A stretch of 64,000 bases of DNA from CAXXOK01 sp963674895 (GTDB lineage Bacteria; Bacillota; Clostridia; Christensenellales; Aristaeellaceae): the NCBI GenBank assembly GCA_963674895.2, contig CAXXCY010000001.1, forward strand, positions 682,001-746,000, read 5' to 3'. Below the pieces are notes generated by a model, which did no database searches, was not told the DNA's origin, and saw nothing but the letters and a program-made list of their open reading frames with translations. Every line of letters begins with the position of its first letter. The first letter of the stretch is position 1. The position numbers and the translations under genes were made by a program. This document shows, in pieces, positions 50,901 to 59,715 of the stretch.

Positions 50901-51959
50901 ATGGACATCCTGTCCTTTTTGAAGGAGAGCACGGGGCGGTTCGGGCCGTCGGGGCACGAGCGGGAGATCGCGGAGTGGCTCCGGGAGCAGTTTAAGCCGC
51001 TGTGCGACGAGGTCACGGTGGACGCGATGGGCAACGTGCTCGCGGTGCAAAAGCCCACGGCGAAGCCCGGCGGCAAAACGCCGCGGATCATGATATGCGC
51101 GCACATGGACGAAATCGCGCTGCTGGTCACGGAGATTTTGAAGGACGGCTCGCTTCGCGTCGGCATGGTCGGCGGCGTGAGCCCGCACGTCCTGCCTGCG
51201 GCCACCGTCACGGTGCACACGGAGGAGGGCGGGCTGTTCGGCGTGATCGGCGCCAAGCCGCCGCACCTTTTGTCCGCCGAGGACCGCAAGCACGCCGTGA
51301 AATTCGAGGATTTATATATCGATCTGGGGCTTGCGCCGGAAGCCGTGAAGGCGCGGGTGAACGTCGGCGACCTGATCACACTGCACGGCGAGCCGCTGGA
51401 GCTATTAAATAACCGCGTTGCAGGAAAAACCATGGACGACCGCGTCTGCATCGCCGTGATGCTGGATGCCGCCGAACGCCTGCAAAAGATAAGCCACGCG
51501 GCGGAGGTCGTGTATTGCTGCTCCGTGCAGGAGGAGGTCGGCGGCTACGGCGCGAAGACCGGCGCGTATACGGTGAACCCGGACATCGGGTTTGTGCTGG
51601 ACGTCACGTTCGCCAATTACCCCGGCGCGAAGCCCGATACCACCCTCCCGCCGGCCGCGCCCGCGCCCGTGTGCGGCCCGCTCATCCAGCCCAGGCTTCT
51701 GGATATGCTCAAAGACGTGGCAAAGAAAAACGGCATACAGTACAATATCGAGCTCTCCCCGCGCGGCACCGGCACCGATACCGACCAGCTACAGATCGCG
51801 CGCGGCGGCGTGCCGTGCGTGCTGGTGGGGCTGCCGCTGGGGAATATGCATTCCACCGTGGAACTGCTCCACGTGAACGCAGCCACGGAATGCGCGCGGC
51901 TGACCGCCGCGTTTTGCGCGGAGATCGAAGAAGGGTGGGATACGGACCTATGGAGTTGA
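50901..51959 (+). CDS. M42 family metallo-aminopeptidase, copy 1
   Basis: 352 residues. Metal and catalytic residues of the M42 (TET/glutamyl aminopeptidase) family: His in CAHMDEI, Asp in TMDDR, Glu-Glu in SVQEEVG, Asp in FVLDVTF and His in NMHSTVE. An inserted dimerisation-type domain lies at about 75-165. These enzymes form dodecamers that trim peptides in the cytosol. AAAGGAGA precedes ATG 50901. It heads a run of three M42 genes; its end overlaps the next start by 10 nt. Confidence 0.9.
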   Translation: MDILSFLKESTGRFGPSGHEREIAEWLREQFKPLCDEVTVDAMGNVLAVQKPTAKPGGKTPRIMICAHMDEIALLVTEILKDGSLRVGMVGGVSPHVLPAATVTVHTEEGGLFGVIGAKPPHLLSAEDRKHAVKFEDLYIDLGLAPEAVKARVNVGDLITLHGEPLELLNNRVAGKTMDDRVCIAVMLDAAERLQKISHAAEVVYCCSVQEEVGGYGAKTGAYTVNPDIGFVLDVTFANYPGAKPDTTLPPAAPAPVCGPLIQPRLLDMLKDVAKKNGIQYNIELSPRGTGTDTDQLQIARGGVPCVLVGLPLGNMHSTVELLHVNAATECARLTAAFCAEIEEGWDTDLWS

Positions 51960-52978
51960 AAACCCTTTGCGAACTGCAGGGATTAAGCGGCCGCGAGGAA
52001 TTTGTCCGCAGGGCCGTGGCGGACGCCTGCCGCGAAGCGCTGGGCGACGATGCCGTGTCGTTTGACGGAACGGGCAGCGTGATCGCCGTGCGCAGGGCGA
52101 AGGACGCGGCGTTTCCCCGCGTGCTGCTCGCCGCGCACATGGACGAGATCGGCCTGATGGTGAACTCCGCCACCGAGGACGGCCTGCTGCGCTTCCGCGC
52201 CATCGGCGGCATCGATCCCCGCGTGCTGATTTCCAAGCGCGTGATGGTCGGCTACGGCGAAAGCGCCCTTCCGGGAATCATCGGCGAAGCGCCCATCCAC
52301 CTGCAGTCGGAGGAGGATGAAAAGGCCGCGCCGCAGATGGACAAGCTCCTCATCGATATCGGCGCGAAGGACAAGGCCGAGGCCGAAGCCAAGGCGCCCC
52401 TGGGCACGCCCGTCACGTTTCTATCGCCCTATACGCCGTTTGGCGACGGCTTTGTGTGCGCCAGGGCGCTGGACGACCGCGTGGGCGTGTATAACCTGCT
52501 GCGGCTGCTGGATGCGCCCTACCCGGGCGAGCTGACGTTCGCGTTCACCACGCAGGAGGAGGTCGGGCTGCGCGGAGCGTTCGCCGCGGCCTTTACCGTG
52601 CAGCCGGAACTCGGCATTGTGCTGGAAGGCACCACCGCCAACGATCTGGGGGATACCGAAGACCGGTTCAAGGTCTGCGAGCCGGGCAGGGGCCCGTGCG
52701 TATCCTTCATGGATAACTCGTCCATCGCCGACCGCGAGCTGTTCAAGCTCGTCCTTAGGGCCGGCAAGGCGGAAAATGTGCCTCATCAGATTAAGAAGTA
52801 CGTCGCCGGCGGCAACGACGCCGGAGCCGTACAGCGCGCGGGCGCGGGCGCGAAAACCGTGGTGCTGTCCGTGCCCTGCCGCAATATCCACAGCCCGTCG
52901 TCCGTATGCTGCCTGCGCGACGTGGACAACCAGATGGAACTGGCCAAAGCGGTATTGAAACATTTGACGAAAGGATGA
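51950..52978 (+). CDS. M42 family metallo-aminopeptidase, copy 2
   Basis: 342 residues from the ATG at 51950, inside the last codons of copy 1, indicating translational coupling. Family residues: AAHMDEIG, ALDDRVG, TTQEEVGLRGA, IVLEGTT (Glu where copies 1 and 3 have Asp) and RNIHSPS. The Glu/Asp change at this metal ligand separates aminopeptidase subtypes in M42, so substrate preference may differ. Likely partner or subunit of copies 1 and 3. Confidence 0.9.
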   Translation: MELKTLCELQGLSGREEFVRRAVADACREALGDDAVSFDGTGSVIAVRRAKDAAFPRVLLAAHMDEIGLMVNSATEDGLLRFRAIGGIDPRVLISKRVMVGYGESALPGIIGEAPIHLQSEEDEKAAPQMDKLLIDIGAKDKAEAEAKAPLGTPVTFLSPYTPFGDGFVCARALDDRVGVYNLLRLLDAPYPGELTFAFTTQEEVGLRGAFAAAFTVQPELGIVLEGTTANDLGDTEDRFKVCEPGRGPCVSFMDNSSIADRELFKLVLRAGKAENVPHQIKKYVAGGNDAGAVQRAGAGAKTVVLSVPCRNIHSPSSVCCLRDVDNQMELAKAVLKHLTKG

Positions 52979-52985
52979 CCCTGCC

Positions 52986-53972
52986 ATGAAAGAATTGATA
53001 GAGAAATTAACCGCCGTGTACGGCCCCAGCGGGCGCGAAGGCTCCGTGGCCGACCTGATCGAATCCCTGGTGAAGGACAAGGTGGACAGCGTCCGCCGCG
53101 ACGCGCTGGGGAACCTGATCTGCGAAAAGAAGGGCACGACGGACAGGAAAATCATGTTCGCCGCGCATATGGACCACATCGGCCTGATCGTCACCCACGC
53201 GGAGAAGGAAGGCTTTCTTCGCGTAAGCAGCGTGGGCGGCATCAGCATCAACCACAGCCGCGCCCGCCGCGTGAAGTTTGCTAGCGGCGTGGAGGGCGTG
53301 CTGTATGAGCAGGCTTTGAAGGAAAACGAAAAAAGTGCGCTGTCGACGCTGTATATCGATATCGGCGCCAAGGACGCGGAGGAAGCGTTATCGATGGTGG
53401 AGATCGGTGACATCGCGGTGTACGCCGAGCCCGCGTTCGCGGTCGGCAAGCACCGGCTGGCTTCCCCCGCGATGGACGACCGCGCGGCCTGCGCGCTGCT
53501 GATCGGGCTTTTGCGCAATTTGCCGGAAACGTACCCGACCATTGTCGCCGTGTTCACCGCGCAGGAGGAGGTCGGCGTGCGCGGCGCGACCGTGTCCGCC
53601 TACTCCGTGCAGCCGGACGAGGGCATCGCGCTGGACGTGACCCCCGCCGGGGATATTCCGGAGCTGAAACTCAACGCCGTCAAAATGGGCGAGGGCCCGG
53701 CGGTGAAGATCAAGGACAACCGCAGCATTTCCAATCCCGGAGTCGTGAAGCGCATGCTCGCCGCCGCGAAGGCCGCGGGCGTGCCCTGCCAGCGCGAGGT
53801 GCTGCCCTACGGCGGCACGGACGCGGGCGCGATGCAGCTGTCCCGCGGCGGCATGCCGGTGGGGACGCTCTCCATTCCCTGCCGCTACGTGCACTCGGCC
53901 TGCGAGATGGTCGACCTGCGGGATATGGACGGCGCATTGAAATTGTTGGTTGAGTATGTGAAGGCGTCGTGA
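52986..53972 (+). CDS. M42 family metallo-aminopeptidase, copy 3
   Basis: 328 residues. Motifs: FAAHMDHIGL, AMDDRAA, TAQEEVGVRGA, IALDVTPAGD and YVHSACEMVD. The metal set is intact. Starts 7 nt after copy 2 with AAAGGATG before the ATG. The three copies are diverged in sequence, so hetero-oligomers or division of substrate range is likely. Confidence 0.9.
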   Translation: MKELIEKLTAVYGPSGREGSVADLIESLVKDKVDSVRRDALGNLICEKKGTTDRKIMFAAHMDHIGLIVTHAEKEGFLRVSSVGGISINHSRARRVKFASGVEGVLYEQALKENEKSALSTLYIDIGAKDAEEALSMVEIGDIAVYAEPAFAVGKHRLASPAMDDRAACALLIGLLRNLPETYPTIVAVFTAQEEVGVRGATVSAYSVQPDEGIALDVTPAGDIPELKLNAVKMGEGPAVKIKDNRSISNPGVVKRMLAAAKAAGVPCQREVLPYGGTDAGAMQLSRGGMPVGTLSIPCRYVHSACEMVDLRDMDGALKLLVEYVKAS

Positions 53973-54095
53973 ATGAATGAGGAATTACTGGAAATGAGGA
54001 ATTAGGAATGGCAGTGCGATTGCTTACGCAACCGAATTATTCCACATTCCTTCATTCCTAATTCTTCATTCTTCATTCCTAATTGAAGATTGCGT
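53973..54095. repeat. AT-rich inverted/direct repeat block
   Basis: AATTAGGAATG-type units occur on both strands: GAATGAATGAGGAATTA and GGAATTAGGAATG at left, the complement CATTCCTAATTCTTCATTC at right. They can fold on each other and probably end the M42 transcript and the convergent secreted-protein transcript. Confidence 0.5.
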
Positions 54096-54109
54096 GCAAT
54101 CTTCTTGCG

Positions 54110-54844
54110 CTATTCCATCACAAACGCAAGTTCCGCGGCTTTCTCGCCCTCCAGATAGGCGGACAGGGTATACTCCCCAGTCGGGAATCCGGCATAATCG
54201 CGCATGATGTCCGAAAGCGTATCGGTCAGCGGCCAGTACAGGGTAACCGTCTGGGCGTCCTCGGTATACCAAACCGCGTCATGCAGGGAATAGACGTCGC
54301 CGTTGGGCAGGCGCAGCACAATGATATAGTTCAGGTGCTTGAGGTCGTCCGTTTCCTGAAGCTGGAACTGGAGCAGGAAGTGGAAATCGTAATCATACAC
54401 CTCGCCCGGCAGCGTTTTGCTGCTCAAGGCGGTCAGCGCGGCGTAATCCTTTTTCCCGGTGTGGGTTTTGTACAGCCCGGCGTCCAGCAGCTGGTAGCCG
54501 TACCCGGTATAATCGACCGCGTAGGGCGTGGTGAAGGTGATGGTTCTTACGTTCGTCATATTCGTGGATACGGTAAGCACATAGGTGGTGGCCGGGCTCA
54601 GATACCGGAGGCGGTACACGGTATCGGTGATCGGCCGGACCTCGTCCCGGTCCGTGCCGTCCACGCGGTAGGTCAGGGTGTATTGCTGCTCCTCCTTATA
54701 GGTGCAGTTCCAGGAAATCATCGCGGACGTCGCGCGGACTTCGGTCGCCGCCAGATCGCGGATCACTCCTTCCGCGCCGGCTGACGACAGGCTGACCATC
54801 AGCAGGGCAAGAAGCAGGAAGAACGCTGCGCATAGTTTTTTCAT
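54110..54844 (-). CDS. Secreted fibronectin type III protein, paralogue 1
   Basis: 244 residues from 54844 (three ATGs in a row; GGGAG is 9 nt from the third). Signal peptide, cleavage near SSAGA-EG. Residues ~25-105 form a fibronectin type III-like domain (VRATSAMISWNCTYKEEQQYTLTYRV, YLSPATTYVLTVST). A ~130-residue C-terminal domain follows with GYGYQLLDAGLYK, KTLPGEVYDY and RLPNGDVYS. The same order and motifs occur in the proteins at 55014 and 56858. Unknown function outside the membrane. Confidence 0.8.
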   Translation of the reverse strand: MKKLCAAFFLLLALLMVSLSSAGAEGVIRDLAATEVRATSAMISWNCTYKEEQQYTLTYRVDGTDRDEVRPITDTVYRLRYLSPATTYVLTVSTNMTNVRTITFTTPYAVDYTGYGYQLLDAGLYKTHTGKKDYAALTALSSKTLPGEVYDYDFHFLLQFQLQETDDLKHLNYIIVLRLPNGDVYSLHDAVWYTEDAQTVTLYWPLTDTLSDIMRDYAGFPTGEYTLSAYLEGEKAAELAFVME

Positions 54845-54909
54845 CATCATACACTCCCATATCGGCTGGTTGTTTTTTTGCAGGTACATATTCCGGATTT
54901 ATTAAAATG

Positions 54910-54938
54910 ATCGTACCACGACCGCGGGACAAAATCAA
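54910..54938 (-). promoter_or_regulatory. Shared-type promoter, copy 1
   Basis: Minus strand TTGATT-N17-TACGAT. The spacer (TTGTCCCGCGGTCGTGG) is conserved in two further copies. GGTCGT and ACGATC form an inverted repeat across the -10. Confidence 0.65.
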
Positions 54939-54962
54939 TCAATCGGAGTATATTTCAGCGGC

Positions 54963-55000
54963 AAAAAAGCGGGCCGTTTGCAGAGTAACGGCCCGTTTTT
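54963..55000. terminator. Intrinsic terminator after paralogue 2
   Basis: CGGGCCGTT/AACGGCCCG hairpin with A-run and T-run on its flanks; ends the minus-strand gene at 55014. Confidence 0.8.
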
Positions 55001-55013
55001 CGTTTATAACGCC

Positions 55014-55748
55014 TCATTCGACCGTGATCGTGGCCGACGCGGCGAAGCCGCCGTTAAAATACGTGCTCAGCGTGTACTCCCCGACGGGGAACTCGCCGTA
55101 ATCATGGAGGACGTCTTTCAACAAATCCGTAAAGGGGTAATACTGCGTGGAGGTCGCGCTCTTCAATGTATACCAGAACATCTGGTTTACGGAATACACG
55201 TCCCCGTTGGGCAGGCGCAGTACGAGCAGGCAATCCAGCGCCTTGTCGGCTTTGGAGGCCGTGAGGCTGAACTGGAACATGAAGCTGAAGGTATAGTCGT
55301 ACACCTCGCCCGGCAGCGTTTTGCTGTTCAGGGAGGAAACCGCGGCGTAGTTCCTCTCGCCCGCGGGGGATTTGTACAGGCCGGCGTCCAGCAGCTGATA
55401 GCCGTACTTGACGTAGGGCTCAGCCTCGGGAGTCTGGAAGGTGATGGACGCCGAGCTTCCCTGCGGCGTGGATACGACGAGCTCATAGGTCGTGCCGGGG
55501 TTTAGGTAATTCACGTGGTAGTACAGGCTGTGGGTGCCCCGCGTGGTATACCGCTCCAGCCCCGTGGGCCGGTATGCCAGGGTATACATCTGGTCTTCCT
55601 TGTACGTACAGTTCCAGGCTATTTCGGCGGAAGTCGTCTGGATATTGGCCGCCGACAGATCGCGGATAGTCCCGTCCGCGCCCGCGGAACCCAGGCTCAT
55701 AACCAGCAATAACAAGACCAGGCCGAACGCCGCATACTGTTTTTTCAT
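55014..55748 (-). CDS. Secreted fibronectin type III protein, paralogue 2
   Basis: 244 residues from ATG 55748 (GGAGG 9 nt upstream). Signal peptide, then an FnIII-like domain (IQTTSAEIAWNCTYKEDQMYTLAYR, YLNPGTTYELVVST) and the shared C-terminal domain (KYGYQLLDAGLYK, KTLPGEVYDYTF, RLPNGDVYS, GEFPVGEYTLS). It is the closest relative of paralogue 1. Confidence 0.8.
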   Translation of the reverse strand: MKKQYAAFGLVLLLLVMSLGSAGADGTIRDLSAANIQTTSAEIAWNCTYKEDQMYTLAYRPTGLERYTTRGTHSLYYHVNYLNPGTTYELVVSTPQGSSASITFQTPEAEPYVKYGYQLLDAGLYKSPAGERNYAAVSSLNSKTLPGEVYDYTFSFMFQFSLTASKADKALDCLLVLRLPNGDVYSVNQMFWYTLKSATSTQYYPFTDLLKDVLHDYGEFPVGEYTLSTYFNGGFAASATITVE

Positions 55749-55813
55749 TTTCTGAACCTCCGTATCGCTCCGATAATACCCGTATCCTGCGGGCGGTTGC
55801 GTTCCGTGGAATG

Positions 55814-55842
55814 ATCGTATCACGGCCGCGGGCGAAAATCAA
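55814..55842 (-). promoter_or_regulatory. Shared-type promoter, copy 2
   Basis: TTGATT-N17-TACGAT with spacer TTCGCCCGCGGCCGTGA; nearly identical to copy 1. Confidence 0.65.
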
Positions 55843-56013
55843 TGACGGACTGGGATTGTTACACCGTAAACGCATGGTGCTGCGGGGTATTTTTGAGAAT
55901 CGGCATAGCATATGCTATACTGCATCCATAGGAACGGTATTTCCCTGATGGTGCAGGTCGTGAAAAATCTGAACAATGAACGATACGTGCAAAAACAAAG
56001 AGGGGGAGCTTGT

Positions 56014-56769
56014 ATGAAAAAAACCTTTCTGTATCTGCTCGCGATCATCCTGGCCGCGCTGCTGCCGGCGGCGGCACTGGCGGAGGAACGCGGGTTTGAC
56101 ACGCCGGAGGCCTGCGTGCAGGCGCTGTTTACGGCGCTTCAGGCGCAGGATACCCAAGCGCTGGAGGAGTGCATCGCGTTTGACGAGCTGGCCGCGCGCT
56201 TTGATTTTCAGGCGCAGGCCGAACGGCTGCTCGCGGTGATGGGCAACATGTTTTCCTACCTGCCGGTGGGTACCCCGTTTGCCGTGCAGTACAACCGCAT
56301 GCTGCTGGAGCGCGCATGGTACGCAAGGCTGGCCGCGTTCGGCCTGCGGTCGGCGGACCCCGCGTTTTCGGCACTGTACGGCGGGTACAGCTATACGTCA
56401 AAATCGCCGGAGTACGAAGCCGTGCTCGAGGCCGCGGGCAGGGAAGGGCTTTTCAATATATTTCCGGCGCTGGAGTACAAGGGCGTGATACGCCCCGGTG
56501 AAATCGAATCCATCGCCGACAAATATGTCTCGGACCGCAACCAGGAAAACCTGCGCAGGATGATGGCAATCTGGCGGGTGAGCAATTATGAGGAGCTTGG
56601 AATCCTGTTTTCCACGTCCGTGGATACGATGTACGCCGAGGGCGCGCAGTATGTCATCCCGCTGCGCGTGATTGAGATCGACGGCCGCTGGCTGGCCGAC
56701 CCGGACCTGCCGGTGCTTGGCTATCTGCTGGGCATGGGCGCGACGGATTTCGTTGCCGCGCTGCCGTAG
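56014..56769 (+). CDS. Secreted protein of unknown function
   Basis: 251 residues from ATG 56014 (GGGGGAG upstream; earlier in-frame ATGs lack a site). Signal peptide with cleavage near ALA-EE. The mature part starts GFDTPEACVQALFTALQAQD, a pattern seen in NTF2-like or DUF4878-type lipoprotein and secreted domains; a conserved end segment IEIDGRWLADPDLPVL supports that. No catalytic motif. Opposite strand to the FnIII paralogues on both sides. Confidence 0.7.
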   Translation: MKKTFLYLLAIILAALLPAAALAEERGFDTPEACVQALFTALQAQDTQALEECIAFDELAARFDFQAQAERLLAVMGNMFSYLPVGTPFAVQYNRMLLERAWYARLAAFGLRSADPAFSALYGGYSYTSKSPEYEAVLEAAGREGLFNIFPALEYKGVIRPGEIESIADKYVSDRNQENLRRMMAIWRVSNYEELGILFSTSVDTMYAEGAQYVIPLRVIEIDGRWLADPDLPVLGYLLGMGATDFVAALP

Positions 56770-56797
56770 GCGCTGGAACGCAGACAATGCAAACAAA

Positions 56798-56825
56798 AGC
56801 GGGCAAGCAATTATGCTTGCCCGCT
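56798..56825. terminator. Bidirectional hairpin terminator
   Basis: AGCGGGCAAGC/GCTTGCCCGCT, 11-bp perfect stem between the convergent genes at 56014-56769 and 56858-57595. Confidence 0.8.
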
Positions 56826-56857
56826 CTGTTAACCGAGTGGATAAAATCACTATCGCC

Positions 56858-57595
56858 CTACTCTACCGTAAACGTGGTTTCCGCGGCGATGCCGTTGTCG
56901 ATGTAGGCGGTGATCGTGTATACGCCGGCTGGAATCTCGCCGTAGTCGTTGACGATCCGTTTGAGCGCGGAGTTAATGGGGTAATACTGCGTAACGGTTG
57001 TCTGGTAATAGGGATATTCCAGCACGGTCGGGATAGTGTAAACGTCGCCGCTTGGCATGCGCAGCGTCAGCTCGAAATCCAGAGTCTTGTATTTGCTGGT
57101 CGCCGACATCCTGAAGCGGAACAGGAAGCTGAAATCGGTAGTGTTAAGCTGGTCCTTAAGCGTTGCGCCGTTAAGCGTGGAAATTGCGGTGTAATCCGTT
57201 TCGTTGCGGGTGGACTGGTACATACCGGTACCCAGCAGCTGATAGTTGTACCCGTAAAAGCTGCCGGGGCTTGGCATGGTGAAGGCGGCCGTCGCAGTGT
57301 GGCCGCTTCCTGTGCTCACGGTGACCACGTAGGTGGTGCCGGGGCTTAAGTAGTGGATTTTGCAATAGGTGCGGTACGTGCGCTGCTCCGAAACAACTCT
57401 GTCCGTGCCTTCGACCTGGCAGGTGACGGTGTACAGAGGCTCGTTCGTGCCCACAGGCGACCAGGTAACGCCGACGTCCGTCGCGTTAAAGTCGGTAATG
57501 TTGAGGTTGCGGATGGGCGTGGCGGCGCCTGCCATGGTGATGCCCGCCGCCGTCAGGAGTACGACGCAGCAGATGAACGCGCATGCTTTTTTCAT
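56858..57595 (-). CDS. Secreted fibronectin type III protein, paralogue 3
   Basis: 245 residues from ATG 57595 (GGAGG upstream). Signal peptide, FnIII-like domain (YLSPGTTYVVTVST) and shared C-terminal domain (GYNYQLLGTGMYQ, LRMPSGDVYT, GEIPAGVYTIT). It is the most diverged of the three: it lacks the WNCTYKE block, having WSPVGTNE instead. Confidence 0.8.
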   Translation of the reverse strand: MKKACAFICCVVLLTAAGITMAGAATPIRNLNITDFNATDVGVTWSPVGTNEPLYTVTCQVEGTDRVVSEQRTYRTYCKIHYLSPGTTYVVTVSTGSGHTATAAFTMPSPGSFYGYNYQLLGTGMYQSTRNETDYTAISTLNGATLKDQLNTTDFSFLFRFRMSATSKYKTLDFELTLRMPSGDVYTIPTVLEYPYYQTTVTQYYPINSALKRIVNDYGEIPAGVYTITAYIDNGIAAETTFTVE

Positions 57596-57659
57596 GATTC
57601 TTTCCTCCGTAAACTCAGGACGCCGGTTCGGCGGCATGATGATGGTACCAAGTACCCTG

Positions 57660-57688
57660 ATCGTACCATGATTGCGGGATGAAAGCAA
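57660..57688 (-). promoter_or_regulatory. Shared-type promoter, copy 3
   Basis: TTGCTT-N17-TACGAT; the spacer keeps CCCGC and the ATCATGG before TACGATC. Confidence 0.6.
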
Positions 57689-57820
57689 ATAAAACGGGGA
57701 ATTGTTACGCTTTTATGAAGGTATTGATAAAGGATTGTTTTGACGGCGGATCATGAAGCGCATCCTTCGGCGGTCGCGGCCCGGTTTCGATTATGCCGGC
57801 CCGCCGTTTCCCCGTTTTTT

Positions 57821-57848
57821 AAGCCTGTTCCAAATAGGAAACAGGCTT
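57821..57848. other. Hairpin before the ribokinase gene
   Basis: AAGCCTGTT/AACAGGCTT with a 10-nt loop; six T residues precede it. It may end a transcript or act in the leader of the ribokinase gene. Confidence 0.5.
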
Positions 57849-57984
57849 TGACAATACGCCGAGCGGCGTATTACAATACGGGCAGGCTGCATGGCAGTGA
57901 AAAGGCGGGCCGGGTGCGCCCCGGATGATTGCGCGCCCCGCAAAAAGAGGCGAGCCTTGATTCATCTCTGGTACAGGAGTGAAT

Positions 57985-58935
57985 ATGAAAAAACCGCGCA
58001 TTCTTGTGGTCGGCAGTATCAATATGGATCTGATTTTGCATATGAAGGAATTGCCCCGCCGCGGCGAAGCGATTTTGGCGGATACGTATCATTACCTGCC
58101 GGGCGGGAAGGGGGAAAACCAGGCGACGGCGGCCGCGCTGCTTGGGGCCGAATCCTTTTTCTGCGGAAAAACAGGCGACGACGATAACGGCCGCCTTCTG
58201 CGGCAGGGCCTTGCCGCGCGCGGCGTGGACGTGCAGGGCCTGTTTACCGCCGCCGACGCCCCCACCGGACTGGCGGCGATCCTGGTGGAGGACAGCGGGG
58301 AGAACCGCATGGCGGTCTATCCCGGGGCCAACATGAAGCTGACGCCGGACGACGTTATCCCGGTTGTGAAACGTCTGCAGCCGGACGCTTTGATGATACA
58401 GTTTGAGATCCCCGAGGAGACCGTGATTGAAACGTGCCGGGCGGCCCATAGGATGAACGTTCCGGTCGTCGTGGACGCCGGACCGGCGATGCGGTTTCCG
58501 ATAGAAAGCCTGGGCAATCCGCTGGTTCTCAGCCCGAACGAAACGGAAACGTCGGCGCTGTGCGGTATTTATCCGGATACGCAGGCCGGCACGCTGAAAG
58601 CCGCCGAAATTCTGATGGCCCGATCCAACGCCGGATACGTCGTCATCAAACAGGGCGGCCGCGGCGCCTTCCTGTATGACGGAAACGATACGGCGCGCAC
58701 CATACCGGCAATCCCCGTAAAAGCCGTGGACCCCACGGCGGCCGGCGACGCGTTCACCGCGGCTCTGACCGTACATTTTGTAAAGCATCGCGATATGCCC
58801 GAAGCGGTACGGTTCGCGAATTATGTCGGCGCTCTGACCGTGACGAAAACCGGTGCGCTGGCGTCGCTTCCCCATCGGGATGAGGTGGACAGGTTCATTG
58901 CCGAAACGAAGAAGGAAAACGCCGGCCTTTCGTGA
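57985..58935 (+). CDS. rbsK: Ribokinase (PfkB family sugar kinase)
   Basis: 316 residues. PfkB signature 1 is GGKGENQATAAALLGA with substrate-binding SINMDL at the N-terminus; signature 2 is DPTAAGDAFTAAL, with the catalytic Asp. Closest to ribokinase; some relatives phosphorylate other sugars. ATG 57985 follows AGGAG; GTG two codons earlier is less likely. Followed after 83 nt by an epimerase gene, suggesting a pentose-type pathway. Confidence 0.85.
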   Translation: MKKPRILVVGSINMDLILHMKELPRRGEAILADTYHYLPGGKGENQATAAALLGAESFFCGKTGDDDNGRLLRQGLAARGVDVQGLFTAADAPTGLAAILVEDSGENRMAVYPGANMKLTPDDVIPVVKRLQPDALMIQFEIPEETVIETCRAAHRMNVPVVVDAGPAMRFPIESLGNPLVLSPNETETSALCGIYPDTQAGTLKAAEILMARSNAGYVVIKQGGRGAFLYDGNDTARTIPAIPVKAVDPTAAGDAFTAALTVHFVKHRDMPEAVRFANYVGALTVTKTGALASLPHRDEVDRFIAETKKENAGLS

Positions 58936-59018
58936 AAAGCGTGGCCTGTTTCAGGAACACGGCGGCGCATAGCGCCGCGAATGCCGGCAGACTGTACTGA
59001 ACTTTGAAAGGAAAATCC

Positions 59019-59690
59019 ATGCTGACGCCAAAGCTTTCTCCCTCCATGATGTGCGCCGATATTTTCAAGCTGCAGGAAACGCTGGATGTTTTTCGGGAAC
59101 AGAAAATCGAATGGCTGCACATGGACGTGATGGACGGGCATTTTGTCCCCAATCTTGCGATCGGCACCGATTATGTAAAGATGCTCCGGCAGCGCGCCGG
59201 GCTTCCCTTCGATATCCATTTCATGGTACAGGACCCTATGGCGTTGATGCCGTTGTTCGAGATTCGCGCCGGGGACCTGGTATCCGTGCACGCGGAAAAC
59301 GCCGTGCATTTGCAGCGCACGCTGGCCTGGATCAGGGCGAGAGGCGCGAAACCGCTTGTGGCTTTAAACCCGGCGACGCCGGTTTTCGTTCTCGAGGACG
59401 TTCTGGAGGACGTGGACGGCATTCTTGTTATGACGGTGAATCCCGGGTTTGCGGGACAGGAAATGATTCCGCAGTCGCTAAAGAAAATCGGCAGGCTGCG
59501 CAAATGGCTGGATAATGCGGGGTATCAGCGGATCATGATTGAGGTGGACGGCAACGTGAGTTTCCAGAATGCCGTGAAGATGCGAAAAGCCGGCGCGGAC
59601 GTATTCGTATGCGGCAGCTCAAGCGTTTTCAGCGGCGGAGGAACGCTGCGCGCGAATATCATGAAAATGCGCGGTATTCTTGAAGATTAA
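59019..59690 (+). CDS. Ribulose-phosphate 3-epimerase family protein
   Basis: 223 residues, TIM barrel. Motifs: SPSMMCAD, HMDVMDGHFVPN (metal-binding His and catalytic Asp), FDIHFMV, VMTVNPGFAGQ and EVDGNVSFQNA (second catalytic Asp). Could be Rpe or an allulose-6-phosphate epimerase. Start ATG 59019 with AAAGGA upstream. Probably in an operon with rbsK. Confidence 0.85.
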   Translation: MLTPKLSPSMMCADIFKLQETLDVFREQKIEWLHMDVMDGHFVPNLAIGTDYVKMLRQRAGLPFDIHFMVQDPMALMPLFEIRAGDLVSVHAENAVHLQRTLAWIRARGAKPLVALNPATPVFVLEDVLEDVDGILVMTVNPGFAGQEMIPQSLKKIGRLRKWLDNAGYQRIMIEVDGNVSFQNAVKMRKAGADVFVCGSSSVFSGGGTLRANIMKMRGILED

Positions 59691-59715
59691 ATTTTGAAAA
59701 TGAAACCGGCGGGTT

